Below, piece after piece: positions 57,793 through 64,000 of a stretch of DNA of 64,000 nucleotides (position 1 is the stretch's first letter; each line of letters starts with the position of its first letter). The stretch comes from Phyllobacterium sp. 21LDTY02-6 (GTDB lineage: Bacteria > Pseudomonadota > Alphaproteobacteria > Rhizobiales > Rhizobiaceae): contig NZ_JAMJWD020000007.1 of NCBI RefSeq assembly GCF_023554255.2, positions 124,001 through 188,000 on the forward strand. The letters run 5' to 3'. The position numbers were made by a program, and so were the translations under genes. The notes under the pieces are model-generated. The model saw nothing but the letters and a program-made list of their open reading frames with translations, was not told the DNA's origin and did not search any database.

Positions 57793-58869
57793 ATGGCCAA
57801 GCTCGACCAGGATCAGGCAACAGGCAGGACGACGCCGATGGAGCATGGGGCGGCGCTGCTGCCGGGCGTCAGCGTCGACAGCTACAATCTGCGCATCAGG
57901 GACAGTAACGGCTTTCTCGGCGACAGGGCGAGCAAATCCGCGCTGCAGGACAAGGTCGAGGAGTGGCGCAAGCGCTATCGCAAGGATGGCAGGGACCCGC
58001 TCGGCGACGACCCGACCGAGGACATGTCCAAGAAGGACATCAACGCCTTCATCGAGGGCGACGACATGGAGGCGGCGGCGCTGGTGCTGGCGGCGGCGGA
58101 TGATTTTTCCGCCGAGCTCGCCCATGTCCTGCGCCGCTTTCTTAAAGAAAAGAGCTGGAAGAACACCGAGCGCATCGTCGTTGGCGGCGGCACCAAGCAG
58201 AGCATAATGGGCCAGTTGGCCATTGCCCGCGCCATGGGCCGCCTGCATGCGGATGGCGTGAAGCTGCAGCTGCGGCCGATCGTCCATCACCCCGACGAAG
58301 CGGGCCTCATCGGCGCGGCCCATCTCATGCCGGCCTGGATGCTGGAAGGGCATGAAGCCATGATCGGCGTCGACATAGGCGGGACGAACATCCGCGCCGG
58401 CATCGTCGAAACCAGGCTGAAGAAGGCGCCCGACCTTTCGAAGGCGCGCGTGACGAGCGCCGAACACTGGAAGCACGCCGAGGACGATCCGAGCCGCAAG
58501 ACGGCGGTGGAGCGCCTCGTCGACATGATCAAGTCGCTGCTGGCGAAGGCCAAGCGGGAAAAGCTCGACGTGGCGCCGCTGATCGGCATTGCCTGCCCGG
58601 GCGAGATCGAGCCCGACGGCTCGATCAGGACCGGCGGCCAGAACCTGCCCGGCGGCAATTGGGAGAGCGAGGCATTCAACCTGCCGCGCGAGATCATGAA
58701 GGGCATTCCCCGGATCGCCGGCCATGACACCTTCATCATCATGCACAATGACGCCGTGGTTCAGGGCCTCTCGCAAAGTCCGTTCATGCGCGACGTGAAG
58801 CGCTGGGGCGTGCTGACGATCGGCACCGGCCTCGGCAATGCCCGCTTCACCAACAGGCCGGAGAACTAG
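57793..58869 (+). CDS. ROK-like sugar kinase family protein with an extra N-terminal region
   Basis: A 358-aa protein. A ROK-like ATP-binding part begins at about residue 195 with IGVDIGGTNIRAGIVE (phosphate-1 motif), and the end contains LTIGTGLGNARFTN (adenosine motif). The canonical zinc-binding CxCGxxGC motif of ROK kinases is not seen. Residues 1-190 are an extra region with helical segments and a Gly-rich piece (RIVVGGGTKQSIM). Kinase activity and substrate are uncertain. GAGAGG lies just upstream of the ATG. It is divergent from the 98-aa gene. Confidence 0.7.
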   Translation: MAKLDQDQATGRTTPMEHGAALLPGVSVDSYNLRIRDSNGFLGDRASKSALQDKVEEWRKRYRKDGRDPLGDDPTEDMSKKDINAFIEGDDMEAAALVLAAADDFSAELAHVLRRFLKEKSWKNTERIVVGGGTKQSIMGQLAIARAMGRLHADGVKLQLRPIVHHPDEAGLIGAAHLMPAWMLEGHEAMIGVDIGGTNIRAGIVETRLKKAPDLSKARVTSAEHWKHAEDDPSRKTAVERLVDMIKSLLAKAKREKLDVAPLIGIACPGEIEPDGSIRTGGQNLPGGNWESEAFNLPREIMKGIPRIAGHDTFIIMHNDAVVQGLSQSPFMRDVKRWGVLTIGTGLGNARFTNRPEN

Positions 58870-58989
58870 GCGCGACGGGTGCACTTCTTGTCGCAGCGGC
58901 GCATTTGTTGGTCTTTACCGGCATTTTCCATGCCTGGCCTATTGCTTTCCTCCGGCGAAGACTCTAGGGAAATCACCGTCCAAGACGGA

Positions 58990-59066
<77 letters not shown>

Positions 59067-59136
59067 TTTGAGACCGGCTGCTGGAACCGGATTGAAGCCT
59101 GTAATATATTGGGATTGCAGACAGAGGATTTCTTCA

Positions 59137-59442
59137 ATGACAGCCCGCATATACCGCCCCGCCAAGACCGCCATGCAATCGGGCAAGGCCAAGACCGAGC
59201 ACTGGGTGCTCGAGTTCGAACCGGAGCAGCCGCGCCGGGTGGAGCCTTTGATGGGGTATACGTCTTCCGGCGACATGAAAAGCCAGATCACGCTCAGCTT
59301 CGACACGAAGGAAGAAGCGGTGACCTATGCGGAGAAGAACGGCATCGCCTACAGCGTCCAGGAGCCGAAGGAAGTGCGCCGCCGCGTCGTATCCTACTCG
59401 GAAAACTTCCGTTTCGACCGCAAGCAGCCCTGGACACATTGA
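59137..59442 (+). CDS. NDUFS4-like complex I accessory subunit (ETC complex I conserved region)
   Basis: A 101-aa protein homologous to mitochondrial NDUFS4/18-kDa subunit (ETC_C1_NDUFS4 family). Family text is ARIYRPAKTAMQSGKAKTE near the start, LEFEPEQPRRVEPLMGYTSS in the middle and SYSENFRFDRKQPWTH at the end. Alphaproteobacteria carry it outside the nuo operon as an accessory subunit of complex I. AGAGGA lies about 10 bp upstream. It sits between two tRNA genes. Confidence 0.92.
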   Translation: MTARIYRPAKTAMQSGKAKTEHWVLEFEPEQPRRVEPLMGYTSSGDMKSQITLSFDTKEEAVTYAEKNGIAYSVQEPKEVRRRVVSYSENFRFDRKQPWTH

Positions 59443-59480
59443 ACTTGCCAGCCGGCAGCGCATGACGCCGCCGGCATTTC

Positions 59481-59557
59481 GGTCCCGTAGCTCAGCTGGA
59501 TAGAGCACCGGCCTTCTAAGCCGACGGTCACTGGTTCGAATCCAGTCGGGATCGCCA
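59481..59557 (+). tRNA. tRNA-Arg(TCT)
   Basis: A 77-nt cloverleaf. Acceptor GGTCCCG/CGGGATC (one G-U pair), discriminator G and encoded CCA. The anticodon loop is CTTCTAA, giving TCT, with a C-A mismatch at the top of the anticodon stem. The T-arm contains GGTTCGAATCC. Confidence 0.95.
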
Positions 59558-59563
59558 CTCCCC

Positions 59564-60121
59564 TCAAGCGGCCGCGCTCCGACGAGGCATGACGAAAAGC
59601 CAGACCGCCGACAGCAGGAAATAGAACGCGCCAAAGCCCGCATAGGGAACGATGTCGAGTATCGACGGCACATTGGGGCCGATCGACCGGCTGATCATGA
59701 ACGCCCCGGCCAGCGCCGACTGGCCACCGCTGAGGATCATGGCCCATTGCGCGCCATACTGGCGCCAGCGCCCTACCCCGGTATAGAGCTGCAACAGGCC
59801 CGACAGGATCGCCCATACGCCGAACACGGCAAGGACGGCATGCATGCTGCTGTTGAGCGCGATAAGCACGGCAAGCGCCGTGACGATGCTCACCGCCACG
59901 TTCAATGCCTGCGAAGGGCTCGCCCTCATGCCGCCATTCGCCCGCGCATCGGCGAGATTGGCGACGGCATCCCAGGCCGGATAGATCAGCAGCAGCGCCG
60001 CCGCGAGGTGCGACTGGCCGCTGGTGAGAATGGCCGCGGCGATCCAGCCGCAGGAAAACAGCGCCCGTACCAGATAATAGGACCGCAGCCAGTTGGACTG
60101 CTCGAGAGTTTGGGTTTGCAT
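59564..60121 (-). CDS. DUF308-like integral membrane protein
   Basis: A 185-aa membrane protein with about six transmembrane segments and a short polar N-terminus (QTQTLEQSNWLRSYY). It resembles the DUF308/HdeD-type family by eye. It is divergent from a TetR gene 620 bp away. A 14-bp palindrome (60146-60159) that could be a TetR operator lies just upstream of its start. Function unknown; a regulated membrane stress or efflux role is an inference. Confidence 0.72.
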   Translation of the reverse strand: MQTQTLEQSNWLRSYYLVRALFSCGWIAAAILTSGQSHLAAALLLIYPAWDAVANLADARANGGMRASPSQALNVAVSIVTALAVLIALNSSMHAVLAVFGVWAILSGLLQLYTGVGRWRQYGAQWAMILSGGQSALAGAFMISRSIGPNVPSILDIVPYAGFGAFYFLLSAVWLFVMPRRSAAA

Positions 60122-60145
60122 CGACAGCTTCCTTGTTGATTACCT

Positions 60146-60159
60146 ACCTACTAGTAGGT
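60146..60159. promoter_or_regulatory. Perfect palindrome, candidate TetR operator at the DUF308-like gene
   Basis: ACCTACTAGTAGGT, a perfect 14-bp palindrome 25 bp upstream of the minus-strand ATG at 60121. It shares the ACCTAC/GTAGGT arms with the repeat in front of the TetR gene. Confidence 0.65.
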
Positions 60160-60713
60160 TGTTTTTGAGCCGCCGTCAATTGGCTGGGAGTGGCCGGCTT
60201 GCGATGCGTGTTGTGGTTGGGCGATTGCATCGCTGTTGTTGCGTGCAATCCCTTGTTGGAGATGCTGGATACAGAAAATCCTCACCACGCCCGCGAAAAT
60301 CGCGTCTGGTCATTGAAAATGGGGGGAGACGGGCGGTCTTCAGCGCGTCAGTAGGTATCAGGGTCGAGGTCCGAAGACCGCCCGCGACGTCTTTGCCTGC
60401 TATCATTGCGTTTGTCAGACGCAACAACCCGGAAAACGAAGCGCCACCTCCGTTTCCTTCTGCAGTTTGCTTGATGGTCGGGGTTGTCACTTCCGACCAT
60501 CCGGCAACGCCATCCTTTCCCAGCTTGTCGAAACAGCACCGGAAGCTGCTCCCCCACTGGAAAGGATTTGTGCAGAATAACCCGGTTTCAAAGTGGTGGG
60601 ATAAGTTTCCACTTATCCCCCAAGGAGGGACGTGTGTTGCATAGAAGAAGCACGCAACAAGGCTTGTGCGATCTCTTGAATGCGGCATCACTTGCAGGCA
60701 TCGGCTTGACTCA
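60160..60713. other. Non-coding interval packed with inverted repeats (possible structured RNA)
   Basis: No supported protein gene. Seven perfect inverted repeats were found by eye: GATTGCA/TGCAATC (60223-60229, 60244-60250), a 12-bp pair CGGGCGGTCTTC/GAAGACCGCCCG (60330-60341, 60373-60384), TTGCGT/ACGCAA (60406-60411, 60419-60424), GATGGTCGG/CCGACCATC (60473-60481, 60493-60501), CAGCTT/AAGCTG (60521-60526, 60543-60548), GGGATAAGT/ACTTATCCC with a TTCC loop (60598-60606, 60611-60619) and TGTTGC/GCAACA (60635-60640, 60654-60659). The spacing suggests successive hairpins in a transcript. Whether it is an RNA, a mobile-element remnant or a long leader is unknown. Confidence 0.55.
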
Positions 60714-60733
60714 CCTACCTATCAACAGGTAGG
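60714..60733. promoter_or_regulatory. Inverted repeat, candidate autoregulatory operator of the TetR gene
   Basis: CCTACCT and AGGTAGG with a 6-bp spacer, ending 8 bp before the TetR ATG. Arms match those at 60146-60159 in the core (CCTAC/GTAGG). Binding there would block translation-proximal transcription. Confidence 0.65.
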
Positions 60734-60741
60734 CAGGACCC

Positions 60742-61353
60742 ATGCAATCAACGGCTTCGACCTCGGACAAGATCCTCGATGTGGCGCAGGCGCTCATCAT
60801 CGCCGGCGGCTATAACGGCTTCAGCTATGCCGATATATCCGCTGCCGTCGGCATCAGGAAGGCGAGCATACACCATCATTTTCCGACCAAGGCCGAGCTC
60901 GTCGCGGCGCTGGTCGATCGCTATCGCCAGCAGGTCGATGCCGGGCTCGACGCGCTGCGGGCGCAATTCCCCGAGCCCCGCAAATGCCTGCAATCCTACC
61001 TGAATTTCTGGCAGGGCTGCATCCGCGACAATTCCATGCCCTTCTGCGTTTGCGCCATGCTGGCCTGCGAGATGCAGATGCTGCCGGAGGCGGTGGCGTC
61101 GCGGGTCCGCGGCCATTTCGACACACTGGCGCAATGGCTGGCATCGGTGCTGCAGGCGGGGCTGGACCAGGACCTGTTCCAGCTCGACAAGCGCCCGCAA
61201 GACGAAGCGCAGGTGCTGATGGCGTCGGTACATGGCGCAATGCTGTCGGCGCGAACCTTCGGCGATCCGCAAGTCTTCGCCAGCATCGTCGATGCGCAAC
61301 TGGCAAAGCTCCTGAAGCGTCCCGGCGGACGGCCGCGCTTGACCGCGCTATAG
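60742..61353 (+). CDS. TetR/AcrR family transcriptional regulator
   Basis: A 203-aa repressor. N-terminal helix-turn-helix: LDVAQALIIAGGYNGFSYAD, then ISAAVGIRKASIHHHFPTK. The ligand-binding domain contains three cysteines (QGCIRD, FCVCAMLACEM), perhaps redox or metal sensitive. The family layout is normal. It is divergent from the DUF308-like gene, and candidate operators lie before both. The ligand is unknown. Confidence 0.92.
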   Translation: MQSTASTSDKILDVAQALIIAGGYNGFSYADISAAVGIRKASIHHHFPTKAELVAALVDRYRQQVDAGLDALRAQFPEPRKCLQSYLNFWQGCIRDNSMPFCVCAMLACEMQMLPEAVASRVRGHFDTLAQWLASVLQAGLDQDLFQLDKRPQDEAQVLMASVHGAMLSARTFGDPQVFASIVDAQLAKLLKRPGGRPRLTAL

Positions 61354-61479
61354 ACCTGCGCCGAACACCTTGTTTTCATTACGGATTTGTAATGCGGCAG
61401 TCATCTCCCGTTCATTTTGCGCCCTCTAATGTCTAGCCACGAGAGCAGATCAAGCTCGCGCAACCTTGAGGAGACAAGC

Positions 61480-62007
61480 ATGAAACGGATTATGGCCCTT
61501 GTTCTTTCGGGAACCTTTTTGACCGTGTTTGCACTTGGCGGCGCATTTGCGCAGGACCCGGCGCCGGCAGCGGCGAACGACCAGACGAAATCCGAACCGG
61601 CACAACAGAGCCAGACCCCGCAGGGCCAGCCCCCGCATAGGCAGGCAAAGCTCGACAGCAACAAGGACGGCTCGGTCGATCTTGCCGAGTTTTCCAATGC
61701 GGACCGGCTGAAGGAAGCCGACAAGGATGGCGACGGCAAGCTGTCGCAGGAAGAAATGGAAGCGCTGGCAATGAAGCGCATCGTCGAGCGGCAGGTGCAG
61801 CGCATGACCAAGCGTCTCGACGTCGATGGCGACGGCACCGTGACAATCGCCGAAGTGGAAAAGCAGAAGGCCAAGCGCTTTGCGCTGATGGACCGCAACG
61901 ACGACGGCAAGCTGGAAGGCAAGGAATTGCGCCACGGCAAGCGCTTCCACAAGGGCCATCATCGCGGCGAGCACAGGCAGCACGAGCGCGGCGCGGCGAA
62001 GCAGTAA
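61480..62007 (+). CDS. EF-hand calcium-binding protein, exported
   Basis: A 175-aa protein with a signal peptide (cleavage near GAFAQ) and a Pro/Gln-rich linker. Four EF-hand loops follow: DSNKDGSVDLAE (59-70), DKDGDGKLSQEE (81-92), DVDGDGTVTIAE (114-125) and DRNDDGKLEGKE (138-149). All positions 1, 3, 5 and 12 carry suitable ligands in each. The end is His/Arg/Lys-rich. GAGGAG is about 7 bp upstream. Similar calmodulin-like proteins (calsymin-type) are known in rhizobia; function here unknown. Confidence 0.88.
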   Translation: MKRIMALVLSGTFLTVFALGGAFAQDPAPAAANDQTKSEPAQQSQTPQGQPPHRQAKLDSNKDGSVDLAEFSNADRLKEADKDGDGKLSQEEMEALAMKRIVERQVQRMTKRLDVDGDGTVTIAEVEKQKAKRFALMDRNDDGKLEGKELRHGKRFHKGHHRGEHRQHERGAAKQ

Positions 62008-62025
62008 GCGCCCCTGACACATGCC

Positions 62026-62053
62026 GGCGGCGGTCTCCAATCGAGCCGCCGCC
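62026..62053 (+). terminator. GC-rich hairpin after the EF-hand gene
   Basis: GGCGGCGG pairs with CCGCCGCC around a 12-nt loop that can pair further (CTC/GAG). It lies 18 bp after the stop codon and lacks a T-run, so it is a tentative terminator. Confidence 0.45.
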
Positions 62054-62129
62054 AGCACTTGCATTTACGCTCACATCCGGATTCACATTTCAGCACCAAG
62101 CTCTTGAAATCGCTCGAAAGCTATTCCCA

Positions 62130-62360
62130 CTAGTGCTCGTGGCCCTTGATCCGCCCCGATTTCCACGGGATCACTTCCGGTTCGCCTTCGCCATAGCTCA
62201 CGGTCAGGCAATCGTCAGAATTGGCGACGACTTTCGCCTTCACCCAATTGTCCGATTGCGGCGAGCCCGGCCTGTCTTCCCGGCGCGCCCTGAGGACTTC
62301 GACGGTATCGCCCTCCTTCAATGCCGGCTTCCGGCCCGTGCCGGCCTCATCGTGCTGCAT
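62130..62360 (-). CDS. 76-aa hypothetical protein (small beta-barrel-like)
   Basis: A small soluble protein. The centre reads LKEGDTVEVLRARREDRPGS and NWVKAKVVANSDDCLTVSYG, a pattern like a Tudor/SH3-type beta-barrel, with EVIPWKSGRIKGHEH at the end. The start at 62360 has GGAGGG upstream; 62375 is another ATG. No certain family. Confidence 0.65.
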   Translation of the reverse strand: MQHDEAGTGRKPALKEGDTVEVLRARREDRPGSPQSDNWVKAKVVANSDDCLTVSYGEGEPEVIPWKSGRIKGHEH

Positions 62361-62472
62361 CGACCTTCCCTCCATCCTTTGTTGTTAAACTCATCCGGCC
62401 GCATTCGGTTGCGCCACCCGGGCCCAGGCAGGCAGGTGGGCAAGAAGGATCGGCAGGCTCGGGGAAGCAGAC

Positions 62473-63291
62473 TCAGGGAAGCAGGCCGGGGTCGAAATCC
62501 GCCGTCACCAGCAGCAGCAGCGCATGGGTGGCGGTGGCGAAACGATAGACGTCCTTGGCGGTGGCGAAACGATGGATCGCCTGGGCGACGGGCAGGAATG
62601 GCCGCATGGTCTGCACCATCTTGCGCAATTCTTCCGCTGCCGCAGCCGGCGCCACGCTTCGCCAGACCGAATAGGCAGCCTCCACCGCCGACGCGCCCAG
62701 CGGCGCTATATGCAGGGCAAGAAGCCATATGTCGCGCGCCTGGGCGGTGGCCAGCGGCATGACGGCCGCAGGGTCCTCCTCGAAATCGAGAAAGCCGATC
62801 CGCTCCCCGGCGAAGAACATGTCGCGCGGATGCGGGCGCCCATGGCAGAGACCGGCGGCGTGCACGCGGCCGAGTTCATGCGCGCAGCGGCTGAGCAGCG
62901 CCTTGCAGGCCTCCGCATCGCCGGAGATCTGCGTCAGCCGGGCGGCAACGGATTCGCCCATGTCCGACAGCACCAGCATGTTGCCCAGCGCGCAGACGAT
63001 CTGCGGCGTCGCGAAGCCGCTGTGCCGGAAGGCCTCGATCTGCGCCCTTTCCCGCCGCACCATGTCCTCAGCCGAAAGACGCGGCGACGGCCGCAGAAAG
63101 GCAAATGGCAGGATGGCCGCGAGCACGCGCTGGCAATGCGCGCCGACCAGCGTCCGTTCGGTGCCATGGCGCTTGAGCCACACCGCCCGGTCCGTCAGTT
63201 CGACCCGCTGGACGCGGCAACGCAGATCGAGCGCGGCCTGCAGCAGCGCCCGGATGTCGTCTTCCGCCAATATGCCCGAATCCACGGCCAT
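62473..63291 (-). CDS. Kinase-fold (RIO/lipopolysaccharide-kinase-like) protein
   Basis: A 272-aa protein with an atypical protein-kinase fold. The catalytic loop is probably HAAGLCHGRPHPRDMFF, with His-Gly in place of His-Arg, Asp retained and Phe where the loop Asn is expected, followed by the metal motif IGFLDFEED (DFE). The N-lobe lysine is perhaps in AVWLKRHGTER. A nucleotide phosphotransferase or a sugar/lipid kinase is possible; substrate unknown. No clear Shine-Dalgarno sequence. It lies next to hdaA but on the same strand downstream of it. Confidence 0.65.
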   Translation of the reverse strand: MAVDSGILAEDDIRALLQAALDLRCRVQRVELTDRAVWLKRHGTERTLVGAHCQRVLAAILPFAFLRPSPRLSAEDMVRRERAQIEAFRHSGFATPQIVCALGNMLVLSDMGESVAARLTQISGDAEACKALLSRCAHELGRVHAAGLCHGRPHPRDMFFAGERIGFLDFEEDPAAVMPLATAQARDIWLLALHIAPLGASAVEAAYSVWRSVAPAAAAEELRKMVQTMRPFLPVAQAIHRFATAKDVYRFATATHALLLLVTADFDPGLLP

Positions 63292-63428
63292 CGATGCAAA
63301 TCATCCGATCAAAACTTCGATCAGGCTATTTTATCCCATCAAATCCGTAGCTTGAAGAGTCCAGATCACGCTTTATGACAAATTTGTAACAATATTGCAT
63401 TCGTGCAACATTCGCTCGCGGCACATCG

Positions 63429-64000
63429 TCAAAGGTCGAGCACCGATTGCCCCTCGTCGAAGGCGGTGATGACGCTCGCCGCCAGGGCGCGGGTGATGCG
63501 CGACTTCTTTTCCAGCGCGACGCGATCGAGACGTTCGACGACCCGGTTTGCGGTCGAAAGCGAGCGCTCGATATGGCTGACGAGGAAGCCGATCACCGAG
63601 GGATCGACCGCGATCTGCCGGTCGGCGAACAATTTGTAGAGGACGCCGGACAGGAGCGCGTCGTCCGGCTCGCCGATCTCGACCGTCGTCGCCGCCTTCA
63701 GCCTCGAGGCGAGGTCCGGCAGCGTGACCTTCCAGTTCGCCGGCCACAGGCGCGAGGTCATCAGCAGCGTCGAGCCATTCTGGCGAACGCTGTTGATCAG
63801 GTGAAACAGGCCGGACTGGTCGAGCGTGCCGAGGCCGATATCGTCGATGAGAAACGGCCCGCTTTCGCCGACCGCAGCGCCGATATCGCGCGGATCGACC
63901 ACCCTCGCCGCCGCCTCGGCCCGCCAGACCGAGGCCAGATGCGTCTTGCCGGAGCCGGTCGGGCCGGCAATGATGACGACGGGCGATATCCAGGCCGGCC
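63429..64000 (-). CDS. hdaA: DnaA-homologous replication regulator HdaA (5' end outside window)
   Basis: The C-terminal about 190 residues of a DnaA-like AAA+ protein. The segment near the window edge contains Walker A (IIAGPTGSGKTHLASVWRA). Walker B is FLIDDIGLGTLDQ, sensor text is LLMTSRLWP, and the end is RITRALAASVITAFDEGQSVLDL. The C-terminal DnaA DNA-binding domain is missing, as in Hda proteins, which stimulate DnaA-ATP hydrolysis. The gene is truncated by the window end. The GTG at 63902 is internal, not the start. In many relatives ppk follows hdaA directly; here other genes intervene. Confidence 0.9.
   Translation of the reverse strand, partial: PAWISPVVIIAGPTGSGKTHLASVWRAEAAARVVDPRDIGAAVGESGPFLIDDIGLGTLDQSGLFHLINSVRQNGSTLLMTSRLWPANWKVTLPDLASRLKAATTVEIGEPDDALLSGVLYKLFADRQIAVDPSVIGFLVSHIERSLSTANRVVERLDRVALEKKSRITRALAASVITAFDEGQSVLDL

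Noticed and set aside
60176-60691. 171-aa minus-strand and overlapping plus-strand reading frames
   Set aside because: They cover the inverted-repeat block; composition is not protein-like, and no start with a Shine-Dalgarno sequence fits. A phage-type small protein cannot be ruled out but is not supported.
62524-63378. 284-aa plus-strand reading frame opposite the kinase-fold gene
   Set aside because: Its composition (Arg/His/Gln/Gly-rich, no motifs) is that of an antisense frame in high-GC DNA; the minus frame shows catalytic motifs.

Overview
The window is a stretch of high-GC alphaproteobacterial chromosome. Gene content and order point to the Hyphomicrobiales (Rhizobiales), most likely near Brucellaceae/Phyllobacteriaceae. 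The evidence is a BA14K-family protein, the glyA-nrdR-ribD-ribE-ribH-nusB run, the plsX-fabH-ihfA-merR run, ppk-ppx, an AapJQMP transporter next to metC, a MarR regulator beside an L,D-transpeptidase (the LdtR/LdtP arrangement of rhizobial relatives), and an OCH-like AmpC. The genus cannot be fixed from the sequence alone. No rRNA, CRISPR array, transposase or integrase was seen.

Layout. 0.1-2.9 kb: two translationally coupled polysaccharide genes (sugar-phosphate transferase and O-antigen ligase/polymerase-like). 3-9.7 kb: small envelope and metabolic genes: tRNA-Pro(GGG), a GFA-fold protein, a repeat-rich lipoprotein, proline iminopeptidase, class C beta-lactamase, PRC-barrel, BA14K and two DUF883-like membrane-anchored proteins. 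9.7-14.2 kb: a minus-strand core block (UQCC chaperone, YceD, plsX, fabH, ihfA, merR), with bamE divergent at its head. 14.9-21.9 kb: H+-pyrophosphatase, nusB, riboflavin genes, nrdR, glyA. 22-27 kb: L,D-transpeptidase and its probable MarR regulator, a small membrane protein coupled to 3-hydroxyisobutyryl-CoA hydrolase, then hemB. 27-33.6 kb: RDD protein, Bpt aminoacyl-protein transferase, an EamA transporter, parC and a large unknown periplasmic protein. 33.7-34.7 kb: an AT-richer island with a Fic toxin/antitoxin pair. 34.7-43.8 kb: aspS, rnd, a second EamA transporter, a serine hydrolase, ppx and ppk. 44-53 kb: a zf-CHCC protein, an FAD monooxygenase, two tiny membrane proteins, aapJQMP, a PAP2 phosphatase and metC. 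53-64 kb: a looser accessory stretch with DUF305, lipoproteins, an orphan MCE protein, chrA, a ROK-like protein, tRNA-Pro(TGG), an NDUFS4-like protein, tRNA-Arg(TCT), a DUF308/TetR divergent pair, an EF-hand protein, a kinase-fold protein, and the 3' part of hdaA running off the window.

How the genes work together. The block from glyA to nusB joins one-carbon supply, riboflavin synthesis and transcription antitermination. YceD-PlsX-FabH starts fatty acid and phospholipid synthesis. Ppk/Ppx balances polyphosphate and HppA recycles pyrophosphate for proton pumping. Two proteins, the zf-CHCC (NDUFS6-like) and NDUFS4-like genes, are accessory subunits of a mitochondrial-type complex I, and the UQCC/CBP3-like chaperone serves the bc1 complex. 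Together they suggest a respiratory chain built in the mitochondrial manner.

Most worth a second look: the class I Fic module whose toxin ends in a membrane segment; a 550-bp interval at 60.16-60.71 kb with seven perfect inverted repeats between two candidate TetR operators; a 14-bp palindrome in front of a small unrecognised ORF at 54.4 kb; and several very short membrane-protein genes. Start codons were moved from the longest reading frame wherever a Shine-Dalgarno sequence, a family start or a gene overlap favoured it.
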